Origin: Linyphia triangularis
Taxonomy: Eukaryota; Arthropoda; Arachnida; Araneae; Linyphiidae
NCBI GenBank assembly: GCA_963978545.1
Contig: OZ021732.1
Location: 19,637,521-19,701,520, forward strand
DNA: 64,000 nucleotides
Direction of reading: 5' to 3'
The notes under the pieces are model-generated. The model was not told where the DNA came from and did not search any database. It was given only the letters and a program-made list of their open reading frames with translations. The stretch's first letter is position 1, and each line of letters starts with the position of its first letter. Position numbers and translations under genes: made by a program. This document shows positions 10,394 through 26,925 of the stretch, in pieces.

Positions 10394-13300
10394 ATTCCTT
10401 TTCTATAAATTAAAAAAAAATAAGGCGTGTAGTAGTTCGTGAACACATTCCATGATAAACTGTGTTTGTGGATAGAAGTTCACTTATAGCTGTTCGCATA
10501 TTTATTTCTGTCTAATATTATTATTGTCGATACATTATTTTCTAGTATATCATAGAAAACCACATTATAATTATTCAGTAAATGTTTTCTTGCAATAACA
10601 AACTATTTTAGGTAAATAAATCACATAAATCGATAAATTGTCTCTCTTGGAATTAAGTGGCAAAATAGAGGATTTTGGATAAATTGAGTTCGCTTTTGAG
10701 TTTCCTTAAATATACTGCAATCAATTCAAATACTAATAATTATTTGTCTCTCGTTAATAGGGAACATCAGTCTCCCTTTGCTCCATAGACCTAACTATTT
10801 ATATTTTCAGTCACAATCTCTGCCAGAGTATTACTTGGAAGCATATGAAATGTTATAACAGGCCTAACTACAGTATTAAAAGTTTATTAAAAGATTTTGT
10901 AGGCAAAATTAATTAGTGGTTTTTCTATTGTTATTCTTTTAAGTAATTACAAGCTATCTTAGAATATCATTTTAAGTGTAATAGTAGGACAACCACTTGT
11001 TCATTTGATTTAAAAATATTTTAATGAACTTTTATTACTATTGTTATGCCGGTTGTAAAATTTAATATGCTTCAGAGCAATTCTTCAGCAGAAATTGTCT
11101 GAACAATAATTTATTAGGTAGAGGAGGCACGTAAAGTCCGATGTTTCCTTTTAATTTTTTTTTTTTTTTTTTTCAAAAATGTCTACAAACATCATTCAAT
11201 GCGATTGATTAATTTAAAATTCAACACTATAACTACTGTACTTATTCAATTTGGCTTTTTACGTGCATATATTTTGTAACAATACCTTTGCATGATCATG
11301 TTAATACATCACCAAAATTGCTTTTGTTTCACCCAAATTTCACAATAAAGTCATGACAAATATTCTTAGATGGACACAATTTCCTCCAAAGAAAAACTTA
11401 TACACCTTATCACTTCCAGTCATTAATTTATGTTTGCCTACACCAATAAAGTATTAGAAGAGGCTACCGAAAACAACACAATCACCCTCTTCAACCCAGT
11501 CGCCTTTTTGCTCTGTGCCAAATGTCGCACCCATTACACGTTTTGACACTTTTTCTTCACTGATCCTCACTTTTAAACAGGAAACAAGACGCAGAAAATC
11601 TCAGACACGAAATGTCCATTAGCCCCCATACACTGGTTGATGGGAACCCGTCACGGGGACGTTTTAGAGAGCAGCATCAGTCATTATATAAATGGGGGAG
11701 GATATCGAGTCTTTTTTTTTTTTCAATAAGAGACTTTTGGGAAAGCTTGAGGGGGTAAAAGTTTAAAATTTATGGCCGACGTGCAGGTGAGGGGATGCAC
11801 CCATAATCCAGTAACATTTCTTGGGAGGATAGCTAGTGGCTGATCCTCTGTAATGTAAAATTCGTGTCGGGGATTTGTTTCAATCACCTCGTGTATTGCA
11901 CAAGTATGTTTTTAGAGTGAAAAAATATTATTAATTTTTTTCTAAAAAAATTATTTCTTTGTCATTAGGGTAGAATTTGTGCGCCTAAAGTACACATATA
12001 CTGCATGAGAATTCGGTATGTAGTTGGTAGTTAATTTTTACGTGCATTTAAAAGTTATCAAGGATTTTATGTATGTAAAAAGTTTTCTAAATTTGAAAGT
12101 AAGTTCTTTTTACCTGTAGTTAAAAATTATTTGATGTGTTAAAAATACGAATTCTTGTGTGGTAAAATACTGTAAGGTGGTTTCAGAAAATATGCAACCG
12201 AGCTGTATTGAGTTTGTATGTGTTCAAGTTTGTAGTTTAATTTGAGAATTTAAACAAGTAAGCACATATTTTATAATAAGATGCTCTGCGTTATATGCTA
12301 TACCTTACGATTTAAATATTTTTATATTTCTTGGTAGCTATGAGGAAGAAGGTTTATTTGCAAAGTTTTTGCTTAAATGTTCGATAATCTTTCAAAACGT
12401 ATATCGTAAGGGAAGGAATCTGATTGTTAGAAGTTTTCTTGCGCTAGGGCCATACTTAAGCCATACTGCCCCATAACATTGTAATACCAACATTATCGTA
12501 ACTACGATTCATAGTTTTGTTATCTTAATCCGATGATGGGATGCTGGCATTTGAGGTAACACATTACTCTCACCGTACACTGGGAGATTCGAATGAATCA
12601 GAATGTACAACTATATTAGAGCGATAAGCAGCTGCAAGTTTCGGTACCTTATTGAACATCATTCTGAATTTTTCATAAAGCGTAGAGAAATGCTTGTAAA
12701 TTATTCATTTACTAGTCTGCCTATGGTAAAATGTCCGAAACTGTTTCAACATCGAATTTGAGTCAGTTGAACAACGCATTGTAAAAAGAAGTACTAATCA
12801 GCATGGAACTAGGAAGATCAGTGGTAAATGAACATATTTTTTTAAATCCAAATATAATTTTCTCAAACGTATTTAAATATCATTCCAATTTAAATTTTTA
12901 TTTGTCAACTTAAACGTTTAAATGGCATAAACAATTTACTTCTTCAACAACATTTTCAAAATACGAGATTTACCATAGTAAATTTTGTATCTTAGAAGTC
13001 CGTGGTTTTATAAACCAAATATAAACTCACTGTCCAATGAAGTAGAAACGCGTAAGTGTTTAACGATAACCTTCTCTTTACCAATTACACATTTACATTT
13101 ACTACATTTAAAGACACATTGATTTGTATTAGGGCTAATAAGAAAAATCGCTAAGTAAGATTTTGAAATCTGCAAATTCAAATTTGTTTATAAGTTGGAA
13201 ACAGAACTTGTAGTAAAAAAAGTTGATGTTTGTAGAAAAAGTTAATCGTGTCTTCTGACATGAACTGTACAGCAAAAAATTATTTACTACTTGTTTTTAT

Positions 13301-15397
13301 TTTGTTCCTATTTTTTTCCCCCAATGTATCTGTTTTATTTTATTTTTTGTTTCCTGCTTTTTGAATTCTTCTGAAAATTCGAATTTTTTTGAGACCTTAT
13401 TGTATACAAAAAAAAAAAAAAAATATTTCTTTTGGTAATGCAGTTGATCTTAAATAGTGATAAATTGGTTAACACGATTAAATTTATTTCTTTAATCTCG
13501 TTTACTGTTACATGCATAAACAATACAATCTTCAAAAATTTTGTCGCTGAAAGCCTCATGCAAATATGTTTTTGCATCCTAAAAATTACTATAATTAATA
13601 TATAGTTATATTTTATTTTAAGTGTTTTAAAGATTTATGTTTAGACTGCTTTTTATTTGAGCTAATTCATTTTCAAGTACCCATCAGCTATGCAATGATT
13701 CTACAACAGAAATGAATTTCTTTTGCTATCTAGATTTTAAACATAAACATCAGTCAAATATTAGTAGATGATACGGTATTGGAACATCAAAATTTTAAGC
13801 AAAACTCATGTAACTAATTTTAATAAGGTTTTCACTGATTGTCAGCTTCACTTGTCATTTATTGTGAAACAAGACAGAAAAAAAAAGCTGTTGGTTAAAA
13901 TAAAATTTTCTGCCTGTTACTTGGTGACGAAATTTAACAACTAAATAATTGTTAACAACTTTATTCTGCAATAATTTCTTCGTATTTGACAGATGAGTAT
14001 GTTTACGTAACGTATAAGACACATTGCAATATGGTAAAATGCGCCTATACAGGATGCGAATTTAAAATTTATTTCTGCATAGATTAATCGCATTTAAATT
14101 TCCAAAAAATTTATCATATTAATATTTTCATAGCGAAAAGAAAAAAAAAAAAGAAAGAAAAAAAAATGGAGGGGAAAATAAATAAATAATAAAAAAAAAT
14201 TGAAATTTGAAAAGTTATGACCACCCGGATATAGGATGCCAACTTCAAGCTTATTGCAAAACGGATATATATACATAAAACTTACTGGTTTTAATTCACG
14301 GGTTAATATGCGTTTAAATATGTATTTTTTGTGTATATATTTGTTATAGTTTAAAGATATAATACACTAAATTGTACTACTTTACAATATTGTTAAACCT
14401 AAAATTATTTTATAATGTATTATATAATATTAATCTAAAACTTTGATTTGTAAATTATTAACTATGTGTATATATGATTTGTAGCATGAACATTTTTGTA
14501 TGTTTAATTAAATCTTTTTTGCAACATGTGTTTATGTAATATTACAATGAAAAATTGTTTAATATCCAATATACATGAACGCATATTATAATAAAATGAA
14601 TACCCAATTTCCACGAGAAAGGTATATGTATTCAAAAGAAAGAAAAATAAAAAAATCTATCAGCAATTTATAACTGTGAACGAACACATTTTTCCGCTAC
14701 TTAAATGTCCGTTGCATATTAATCTCTAGTAAGCGGCGCAGTTATTTATTGTCCCAAAGGAAGTACACGAAATGTTTATTGATGAATATGCATTTGATAT
14801 AAATGCAGTACTGCGTCGATAACGACAAAAACTCTGAATCATTCCATCATCATAAATAAGTAATTCTGCAACAAACAAATCATCAGGTCTCACATCATCA
14901 ATTTTCAATCGTCAAACGACGCTCTTTGGATAATTTAAAGGAACTTATTCTTGAATAAACTAAGTGTATGTATTGGCTTGAATGAATAAAAATGCCCCAA
15001 AGATATATTGATATTATTTAAGAGAGGAAAGTTTCTATATTTTCTTGATAATATTCTTCGTTTAAGTATGAAGATTGCTTTTAAGAAATTATTTAATACT
15101 TATTTTTAGAGAATGCATTAAATTATTGATACTAAATTTTAAAGGTATGTATGCAAAGAAGGAGACATTTATTGCTAGAATTTGGTATTTAATTGGATGT
15201 TATCTCTCAATTTAAATCTTATAAAATAATTTATTCATTTATATTTCCTGTACTAAATATTAGGCCTTCAAGCTGAAATTTTCGGCAACGCAAAATCTTA
15301 TTAGAAATGCTGAAAGAAATTACTAAATGCAGTATTTAGAAGAAAATTCATAGTTTAATTTGCATCAGTTTGCTAATGAATAATTAATAATATAGCT
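10394..15397. other. AT-rich noncoding sequence
   Basis: Five kilobases without a recognisable gene or RNA. T-runs, A-runs and short ORFs are those expected of AT-rich DNA. One GC-richer patch (about 11.43-11.90 kb) is listed separately. Confidence 0.5.
11430..11900 (+). promoter_or_regulatory. GC-richer patch with a TATA-like motif, possible promoter
   Basis: This stretch is clearly richer in G and C than its surroundings and is not one of the repeats found elsewhere in the window. It includes tatataaa at 11,685-11,692 followed by aatgggggaggatatcg. It could be the promoter or first exon of a host gene lying outside the readable features, or a fragment of an old element. There is no convincing ORF or splice pattern, so the call is weak. 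Confidence 0.2.
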
Positions 15398-15850
15398 AAT
15401 AAAAACAGAGTTTTTAAAAAAATCATTGTCAATTTTTATATTTATTAACTCAGCGCCAATATCAAAAACATTTTTATCAGCAAAATGTGCGGCAAACTAT
15501 TTTTCAAAATTTATTTATTAAAAATGAAGGTGAATGTCATCCAACAATCATTTATTTATTCTGATTGAAGTAATTTATTATTTATTTATTTTAAAAAAAA
15601 ATTTGGCAAAAGGAAAAAGCTTTAACAATGATCGGATTTTAATGCGATTGAATGACGGCAAGTTGGTTTATTAGTATTTCATAAAAGCGACCTTTTAGTG
15701 ACAGTAACAGCCGCAGAATTTAATAGAAAAACGTCGTCATCGAACCTATCTGCCAAGTTTCAGTCAATTGGATGACGGAAAGGTATTCAATTAGGCCTCA
15801 GCAGATTCAGCTCACATCGACAAACAAACAAACATACTAAAGCGAAGTTA
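15398..15850 (+). repeat. Interspersed repeat X, copy 2
   Basis: This copy matches, in reverse orientation, the two halves at 22,069-22,252 and 27,598-27,848, and more weakly the copy at 9.85 kb. It ends with cgacaaacaaacaaacatac and then runs into the long (TA)n tract. The end rich in aaac units next to a microsatellite is reminiscent of the 3' end of a retroposon, but no coding part is present. Confidence 0.6.
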
Positions 15851-15857
15851 ATATAAA

Positions 15858-19581
<3,724 letters not shown>

Positions 19582-19594
19582 AATTATGTCTAAA

Positions 19595-19785
19595 GCCGAC
19601 CAAACGGTATAGTGGTTAGCGTGCTGGCTTCTGGACCGCGAGGTTGCGGGTTCGAGTCCCGTATTAGGCATGGGTGTTTGTAAATGTATGTTGGCTTGTC
19701 TAATGACGAATGTTTCGGCGCATTATAGCCCTCGTGTTGCTGACGGCGCCATATAATCTGAATACAACCAACCAACCAACCAACC
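19595..19785 (+). repeat. tRNA-derived SINE, family A, recent copy
   Basis: The tRNA-like head (gaccaaacggtatagtggtt, B-box ggttcgagtcc) is followed by a body ending ctgacggcgcc and a run of four to five CCAA units. A perfect 13-bp target duplication, aattatgtctaaa, lies at 19,582-19,594 and 19,786-19,798. The intact duplication and tail indicate a fairly recent insertion. The minus-strand ORF over it is a shadow of the repeat. Confidence 0.92.
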
Positions 19786-19817
19786 AATTATGTCTAAACT
19801 TGAAAAATGTGACCATT

Positions 19818-19998
19818 AGAGTTCTAATCACTGTCTCAGCATGCCAAAGGTGTCAAGTTCGAATCCAGAGTTAGGCATGGATGTTCGTTGTGGTTCGGAA
19901 TCAACCCACGTTATGATGTTGGTCTCGGCCTGATTAGCCATTATTGAGCATAAAAATGTGTAATTGAGCATACAAAAAATTCAAACAACCAACCGAAG
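19818..19998 (+). repeat. tRNA-derived SINE, family C, decayed
   Basis: It matches the 10.2-kb SINE from agcatgccaaaggtgt through aggcatggatgttcgttgtg to the aacaaccaacc tail. The 5' head is degraded and no clear target duplication is seen. Confidence 0.7.
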
Positions 19999-20518
19999 CT
20001 CCACATTGAAAACTTAACTTCGATAAAGTTCAAAAGTGAATAAAACAATTCAAACTGCATTATATAAGAAAACTTATTAAAGGAAAATATGAACGAATAA
20101 ATTTTGTATAAGCCTTCGAATGAAAAAGAAAATCAAATCTGGATATCCACAAGACAACCTGACAATAGCAACCAATAATCAGTCGTGATCGCCGCCGCAT
20201 CTACTCAAGAAAGAGTGACTGCAGAGTGCAGCTAGCCGTATCTCAATATTCTGACTTTCTTTTTCGTAGGGGATTATTTTGTATCGCGTCCGTGATTACA
20301 CGCTCCCCATAATGTGTATCAAGAATTGTTTTGGGAAAATAGTAATTTTACATTTAGCAGATCAAATATAAAAATATACTTAAAAATCGACAGTTTTGAT
20401 GTGTTGAATGTGCCTTATAGAAAATTAAGCCTGACTGTATATGGTAATCTTTGCCACCACCTATCCCCCCCCCCCCCTTCTACCCTCCCAACTCGTAAAG
20501 CAAATCTCTGATATTAAA
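19999..20518. other. Noncoding sequence
   Basis: Nothing recognisable apart from a C-run near 20,465-20,477. Confidence 0.5.
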
Positions 20519-20522
20519 TTAA

Positions 20523-20797
20523 CCCTTTTTTAGGCACGCGACCTTTTGTATCGTGGTTAGTCGCGTGGAGGACAAATGTCCCCCAAATTCACATTTTCAT
20601 GCATACCATTAAAGTCGTGACCAAATATCAAAGTAGATGTGCTAATTAGAAACACAGCATTATAGAAAATAATAAAGTAAAAATTAAGAAATATATTTTT
20701 AAAATAACTTGAAAAAAGAAAATATAAGAAGGCTTTGATCATGGACTGCCATCTATTGAGAAACTGATTGTGGGGGACATTTGTCAACCGCGCAAAG
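20523..20797. mobile_element. piggyBac-like miniature element
   Basis: TTAA flanks both ends (20,519-20,522 and 20,798-20,801). The left end begins cccttttttaggcacgcg. The right end, on the minus strand, begins ctttgcgcggttgaca. Inside each end is the same block gacaaatgtccccca (20,571-20,585, and inverted at 20,771-20,785). The left end alone carries an extra segment framed by cacgcg and cgcgtg before that block. The same asymmetric layout is seen in the piggyBac element at 48,134-49,389. The interior is noncoding. Confidence 0.65.
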
Positions 20798-20886
20798 TTA
20801 ATATATTATGGCTGTGCATACGACTGTTTTTAATATTTAAAGCAGTCGTGGGTAAAATTTTACATTTTGAAACTTTCAGTTCAATA

Positions 20887-21210
20887 TACAGAAAGTACAA
20901 GAATTAGTTGGTTAATGGAGTTCATATAGAGCTGTATAACTAACTCTTAATTACTATGCATAATATAGTATGTATGCACATACTGCATACATATATTATC
21001 ACAAGTTGCATAATATAATATAATATAATATAATATAATATAATATAATATAATATGTATGCATATATTCTGTATGCATATATTGCATACATAATAGAGT
21101 AATGGACATAAATAAATTGGGGAAAATATTTTTTTTATGAAGCCTAGTTATTAAGATCTTTACAGATCTATTTGAACTTCATTGTTCAACTAATATGAGC
21201 ACATCCTATA
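20887..21210. mobile_element. Miniature inverted-repeat element Y, copy A
   Basis: It shares internal blocks (ttagttgg, gctgtataact, gacataaataaattg, tttgaacttcattg) in the same order with 60,582-60,814. The middle has expanded into a (taata)n run and palindromic tatgcata blocks near 20,965-21,095. The ends resemble the cagggtg-type termini of copy B but are more decayed. Confidence 0.55.
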
Positions 21211-22068
21211 CAATTGAAGTGTACGATTTATCTTTTTAGTATTGCCTGTATTCAAGTTTTATAATGTATTGAGACGGTTAAATCAAACTCTTTCATAAAA
21301 TCAATAAATTGTTTGTTTTATTTATAAACAAAAATATAGCCAATTCAGAGAGTTATGGGGACACACTTAAAGAGAAAATTATCACCGAATATCCAAGCTC
21401 TACACCAATATCTTTACTGGAAAACCAAAATGCGTACTTTCCATTCTGTTACTTAGATGCACCCTTCCAGTCGAACTTTAGATGATCACTTCCGATTGAA
21501 TTTTATATTCATTATAATCTTGTCGAGACATGCAATCTGGAACATCACGCTTCAGCATTATTTATAGTTTATGTTTAACGAATTGTAAGTTGACTTCTAT
21601 TCGCCGTTTTCGGTTGCATTTTCCTATTGTATTTAAATAAAGGACTACATCAAAATGGTATCTTTATTTCACGTATCGCACTTTTATGCAGCATTTGTAA
21701 TTCTGTCAGTGAATGCTGACTTTAGGTGAAGGAAAAAAATATTTGTGTATGCTTCTCAGAACATTAGTGTAGTACATATATCATTAAGCACTACACTAAC
21801 GACGACTACGATAATCTAATAAACTACACTAATATAATAAGTACTACTCTTATGTAATAAGGATTACACTAGTAGGAACTACAATGCTAATGTAATACAG
21901 AAGCCAACAAATTATTATTTAATTGCTTGTTCTTGTAAATTCTAAACAAGATATTGAGTTTCTATGAGAAAGATGTCTAATAAAGATTAGATTCATATTA
22001 GTAGCACAGAGTGCTCCAAATTAATCATATAATTTTAAAAACATGGATAGGTTCATTTTTAAATCCTT
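21211..22068. other. AT-rich noncoding sequence
   Basis: No gene is seen. Short repeats of tacactaa occur around 21,770-21,900. Confidence 0.5.
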
Positions 22069-22252
22069 TATATTAACTTCAATTTTATGTGTTAGTTTGT
22101 CAATGCGAGTGGAATCTGCGGAGGCCAAATTAACCCCCTTGCCTTCATCCAATCAGGTTGAAACTTGCCAGATAGGTTCGATGTCGATGACAATGCATTC
22201 TATCGAACTTTGGGGCTATTACTGTCACTAAAAGGTCGCTTTTGAGTAATAC
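22069..22252 (-). repeat. Interspersed repeat X, copy 3, first part
   Basis: It matches 15.66-15.85 kb in reverse orientation, for example gacaatgcattctatcgaac against the 15.7-kb counterpart. The match stops at 22,252 and resumes at 27,598, on the far side of the 5.3-kb insertion. Confidence 0.7.
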
Positions 22253-22439
22253 TACAATGTAAAAAATAATAGTTCAACCTTTCACCACTTTTCTGGTTTA
22301 ATCTAGCGAAGCTGAGTGATTTCACCAGAAAAGTGGTTCAATTCAATTCGAGGTACTTTCTCGATAGATGAGTTTCACCCAAATTTCGGTGAAATGTATT
22401 ATCCCATCATGCATTGCGAGGTTGGGCTAGCAATACAAC

Positions 22440-22505
22440 ATGGCTGACACTCGTCAAAATAGACTCTTCCTCTTGTTGCTGTTGAACAACATACTTCAAA
22501 TCAAG
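22440..22505 (+). CDS. Possible first coding exon inside the 5.3-kb insertion
   Basis: A 22-codon stretch starts at an ATG in the context aacatggct and encodes MADTRQNRLFLLLLLNNILQ plus two residues. It ends exactly at AAG followed by gtaagt, a perfect consensus 5' splice site at 22,506. The Leu-rich run could be hydrophobic. The start, codon phase and donor together look like a real first exon, perhaps of the transposase or accessory gene of the element. Candidate downstream acceptors lie at 25,986, 26,536 and 26,934. Joining phase 0 to the first two would end the peptide after five more codons. No homology is recognised, and a chance donor in AT-rich DNA is possible. Confidence 0.3.
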
Positions 22506-23083
22506 GTAAGTTTTTTTTTTATTTCTTTGTTTAATAATAGTTATGTCTGCAAGTTCCAACTTCCAACTGTCTAATTCTGTCGCTTTACTTAGTTTAATAT
22601 TGTGTCAACAACTAGGTCTATTTATCTGAAGCTGATAGTTCTATGGTGCTTTAATATTTGGTAAAGAATTGCTTTGAAGCTTGAAATATGTATTGTAACT
22701 TTAAAAGTTGCCTAAGTCATTGCTATATTATGTTTTAGATGTTAAATACAGATAGAGTATTATAGAACATATTTAAAGATTAGATATAGATCAGACACTA
22801 TAATCGCAACGTTAGGCAATAAATTGCTTTAATTTTAATGAGCTAATTGCTTTCGTGGTGTAAAGTAGTTGTTGAGAATTGTGAAAACTTTTATATTTGT
22901 TAGATAGCGTTTCTTGCAATGCTACAGAAGTATTCATACCCTTTTCAAACTTCCAACTTTTAGATATTTTATCGAAACATTTTAGTAATGAATTTTGAAG
23001 CTAAACATATTCAAATTGGCTCACTTTATTTCTGAATGTTTGCATCGTATAAATAACAGCAGGATCAGTTTCATAATCGGTAC

Positions 23084-23262
23084 TGACCAAACGTTATAGT
23101 GGTTAGCATACTAGCTTCAAGAGCGCGAGGTAGCGGGTTTGAGTCCCGTGTAAGGCATGGGTATTTGTAAATGTATATTGGCTTATCTAATGACGAATGC
23201 TTTGGCGCATTATAGCCCTCGTGTTGCTGACGGCGCCAGATAATCTGAAAACAACTAACCAA
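23084..23262 (+). repeat. tRNA-derived SINE, family A
   Basis: The head tgaccaaacgttatagtggt, a B-box-like ggtttgagtcc, the body ending ctgacggcgcc and a short aactaacca tail are all present. The flanking repeats tcataatcggtac (23,071-23,083) and tcgtaatcgttac (23,263-23,275) differ at two positions, so this copy is older than those at 19.6 and 63.4 kb. Confidence 0.88.
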
Positions 23263-23642
23263 TCGTAATCGTTACTTTTTCAAATATGATTTAAAATCTT
23301 GGGTACTTTTCCATTTCATGGGCACAGGCAATAATGTCGCCAGAAATGATGCTATTGTCACCAAACTGAATATCCCCGCTGGTAACCTTTTACCTCCGCA
23401 TTTTGAAAACAAAACGCGGACATTTCAAAAATAAATTAAATTAATAAATGTAATCTGCTTGGCGTGATTTGCAGCATAATACTTAACGGGTGGAGCACTG
23501 GCAACGTGTATCTTTAAAGAGTGGCTTGCAAGTCATAGTTCTTCAAAACCATTCAAAACTTAGGATTCGTACATTTATTATTAAATCCAATGTGCTGAGA
23601 CACGAACTGACTTACTTGGAGTTTGATGCTCTAAACTTCCTG

Positions 23643-23803
23643 CCGCTCTTGCCACGTATTGCAAAGGTGTCGGGTTTTAATTCCGAATTAGGCATGTATG
23701 ATCGTTGTGTTTCGGAATCCACGTTAAGCTGTAGGTCTTGGTCTGATTAGCCGCCATTGTGTATAAAAATAGGTCGTTGAGCGTACCAACCAACCGACCA
23801 ACC
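23643..23803 (+). repeat. tRNA-derived SINE, family C, 5'-shortened
   Basis: It matches family C from about caaaggtgtcggg to the ccaaccaaccgaccaacc tail. A 12-bp target duplication, ctaaacttcctg, lies at 23,631-23,642 and 23,804-23,815. The tRNA-like 5' part is decayed. Confidence 0.8.
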
Positions 23804-24261
23804 CTAAACTTCCTGTCTTGTATAAGCAGTTGGTGTTAGTAAGTATAAAGCAATAGTGTTTAAATATATTTCGCAACAATACAAGTGCAAAAAATAATTT
23901 TTATGAGTATAATAAAAATCGAAGATTTTGAAATAATGCAGATATTAATTTTAATTTACATTAAAATCAATTTAACTTAAAGCTTTCGTATACTTAATAT
24001 TTAATACTTCTATCCTAAATGACTGGCATGTATTGTCAATTTTTTTCTTCAATAAGATAAAATTTGCGCAGGTTTAAAAAAAGTTATTCTTTCGTTAGTC
24101 TAATACCAGATAAAAAAACACCAGATTGTAGTGATAACTCATACAAACTAACAACCTTCAAATCTATAATTCCTACAATAAACCATTATGACAATATAGG
24201 TTTGTTTTCTAGGTACTGATCTATTAGACGGATACCAAATAAAAATCGCCAAACTACAGCG

Positions 24262-24843
24262 ATAACTCATCCAAACTAAAAACCTTCCAATAATTTAAAA
24301 CCCATATAACAAACAGTTATAAAGTTTCTATAGCAACCTTATAAAAACTGTTGCCATATAGGCTTGGTGATACATTTACGTATCATTTAAATATGTAAAC
24401 ATTTAAGCTTGACGCCAACTGGTACCTGTCTAATGGAAGAATTTCGTTTCCTATTGTGCATATGAAATATCCTATAGAAGTAAATTAACTTGTACTACTA
24501 AGTAACTAGCATCCCTGATGGCTGTGGGGTTAGGGCTCTGGCCTTGCATGTCATAACTCATCCAAACTAAAAACCTTCCAATAATTTAAAACCCATATAA
24601 CAAACAGTTATAAAGTTTCTATAGCAACCTTATAAAAACTGTTGCCATATAGGCTTGGTGATACATTTACGTATCATTTAAATATGTAAACATTTAAGCT
24701 TGACGCCAACTGGTACCTGTCTAATGGAAGAATTTCGTTTCCTATTGTGCATATGAAATATCCTATAGAAGTAAATTAACTTGTACTACTAAGTAACTAG
24801 CATCCCTGATGGCTGTGGGGTTAGGGCTCTGGCCTTGCATGTC
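24262..24843. repeat. Exact 291-bp tandem duplication
   Basis: 24,262-24,552 and 24,553-24,843 appear identical base for base when read against each other. The unit begins ataactcatccaaact and ends ggccttgcatgtc, so the junction falls inside the head of the family C SINE and copies its first 40 or so bases. A more diverged relative of the unit start lies at about 24,118-24,236 (tgataactcatacaaact). Confidence 0.93.
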
Positions 24844-24970
24844 AAAGGTGTCTGATTCGAATCCTGGGTTATGCATGGGTGTTCATAGTTGTTCAGAATA
24901 CACATTAAGCTGTGGATAATTAGCTGTCGTTGTGCATAAAATCAGGTCGTTGAGCTTACAAACCAATCAA
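24800..24970 (+). repeat. tRNA-derived SINE, family C
   Basis: The head gatggctgtggggttaggg is followed by a B-box-like gattcgaatcc and a family C body ending aaaccaatcaac. Approximate flanking repeats (tactactaagtaact and actactacataact) suggest the target duplication. Its head is partly copied at 24,509-24,552 by the tandem duplication. Confidence 0.8.
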
Positions 24971-25969
24971 CTACTACATAACTGAAAACTAATATCAAGT
25001 CAGTAAAAACAAACTGACAAATTTATTAATTACATTTGTTAATTATGCTTCATGCAGAATATTTTTTTAAATTGATCGAATTTCAATAAAATTACCAATA
25101 AAAAAATTTTGCTGAAAAAATTGTTGAATTTGTTTCAAGGAAAAAATCATTACAAAACTACATATTTTAGACACTATAAACAAATCTTCAAACACAAACT
25201 TGTACAACCCTAATTTTGTATTATATCTGAAGTATCATTTTCCTACCCACTACTCCAAACTAATTACTGAATTTGGTTCTTTGATAACTTCTTGGTGTAT
25301 GTGTTATGAAGCTAAACATGTGTACTTTAAAAGTGTTATACAAACTTCTAAAAACTTATTAACTTGTCTTTGGTTAAAAAGCACTGGCAATTGCATGCTA
25401 CTATAATTCTTCTAGACATGTAGGACAGCGAAATACGACTAATTATGCCAAACCATAAAAAAGAATACTTATTGTGAAGATAATATAAGATTACCATAAT
25501 TTCTATAATTCGAAAGCACAAACTAATGGGCTTAATATAAAAAAGACGTTGGGTTTTAAATTGATGAGCTAGATGAACCAACATTTTTTAAATTATGGTA
25601 ATTATCAATAAGTCTGAAGATTTTTTTTGTCTATTGCATTTTCATGTTTAATACCATTTTACATGCGGGGATTACTGACTATCAGAATGTATTGATATTA
25701 TAAGTTGTAAACAGTGTGTTGATAAATATCTACTGTTTCTTTACAAGTACAATAGCAATAATATTGTAACTCTGAAGAATTCATTTTTTAAACCCTAATG
25801 AATGTAATGTCTTATGGTTTGGCAACAATGGCATATTTTTTTAAAAAATTGGCTGTTCTAATAATAATGTGTTACATTTGCTCATTATTAAGGAATTTAT
25901 AGTATGTGATTTTTGTAAAAAATTTGATTTTGTGCACAACTTGATAATTAGCCATTGAATAAGAATGTT

Positions 25970-26894
25970 TGTTTTTTGTATTCTAGCAAGAAACTATTTT
26001 GTAATGGTTTCTATTGTAACTAAGAATAATTTTGTAACTAAGAATAATTTTTTTGAAAAAAATGTGTGTTTATATATTGTGCTATTAATAAAAGATTGAA
26101 ACATTTGATTACTCTAATTTATAGAAAAAAAAATAGGGATTTATTGTTAATGTTATTTTTCTAAATATAAAAACATTTTTATTGCAAAGCAGTTCTTAGT
26201 AAAATTGGTTTAGTGTTAATCAACAAACTAGTAAATAAACACTAAAAAATATGTTGTGTTATGTGAAAGAATGCAAAATTATTTAACTACAATAATTTAC
26301 TTACTTATACATTCGTGTTAAAAAATGTAACCTATATCAATTTTAATTTGTGATATCTCTAGTCGTAGAAAATTATTTGCTTCAGTCTTGGAAAGTCCTG
26401 GATTCGTGACATTTTATTTTGGCAGAAACTTTGTCATTATTTTATTTTCAGCTGTGTACCCAATCCAATAACAGATAATTTAATTCCTCTTAATTACTAG
26501 TCCCTTTTCTTTTATGTTTGATTTTCTGCATTCTAGAAAGAAACCATTTTGTAAATAAAAGTTATTGGTGTGTTGAAATAATATATGTGTGTTAAGTTAT
26601 TAAAAATTAATTAAATTAATAAAATTACAAATTAATAAAAATTACCAATATTATCTACTGTAGTGTACTCTATTCTATGCCAAACAATAATACTGATTTA
26701 ATGGTAATGATATTTTGTCTAAGTATAAAAAATTATCTTTTCAAAGTAATTTTTAGTAAAAATGTTTTTATCTTTTGGTAACACTTTATCTAATGACAGT
26801 TCTAGTTCTAGTTGGTTTGTAAATAAATTTGGTAGGTTAGTCTAAGGCAACAATAAAACATTCAGAAAAGAAAATGTAACTGTCTCTTATTTTT

Positions 26895-26925
<31 letters not shown>

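Noticed and set aside
19760..19785. CCAA repeats as telomeric sequence
   Set aside because: The arthropod telomere unit is TTAGG/CCTAA. The CCAA runs are only a few units long and sit at SINE 3' ends.
19590..19787. Minus-strand ORFs over the SINEs at 19.6, 23.1, 33.1 and 63.4 kb that share a common peptide
   Set aside because: The shared peptide comes from the repeated SINE body in antisense. The polymerase III-type head and target duplications explain the sequence.
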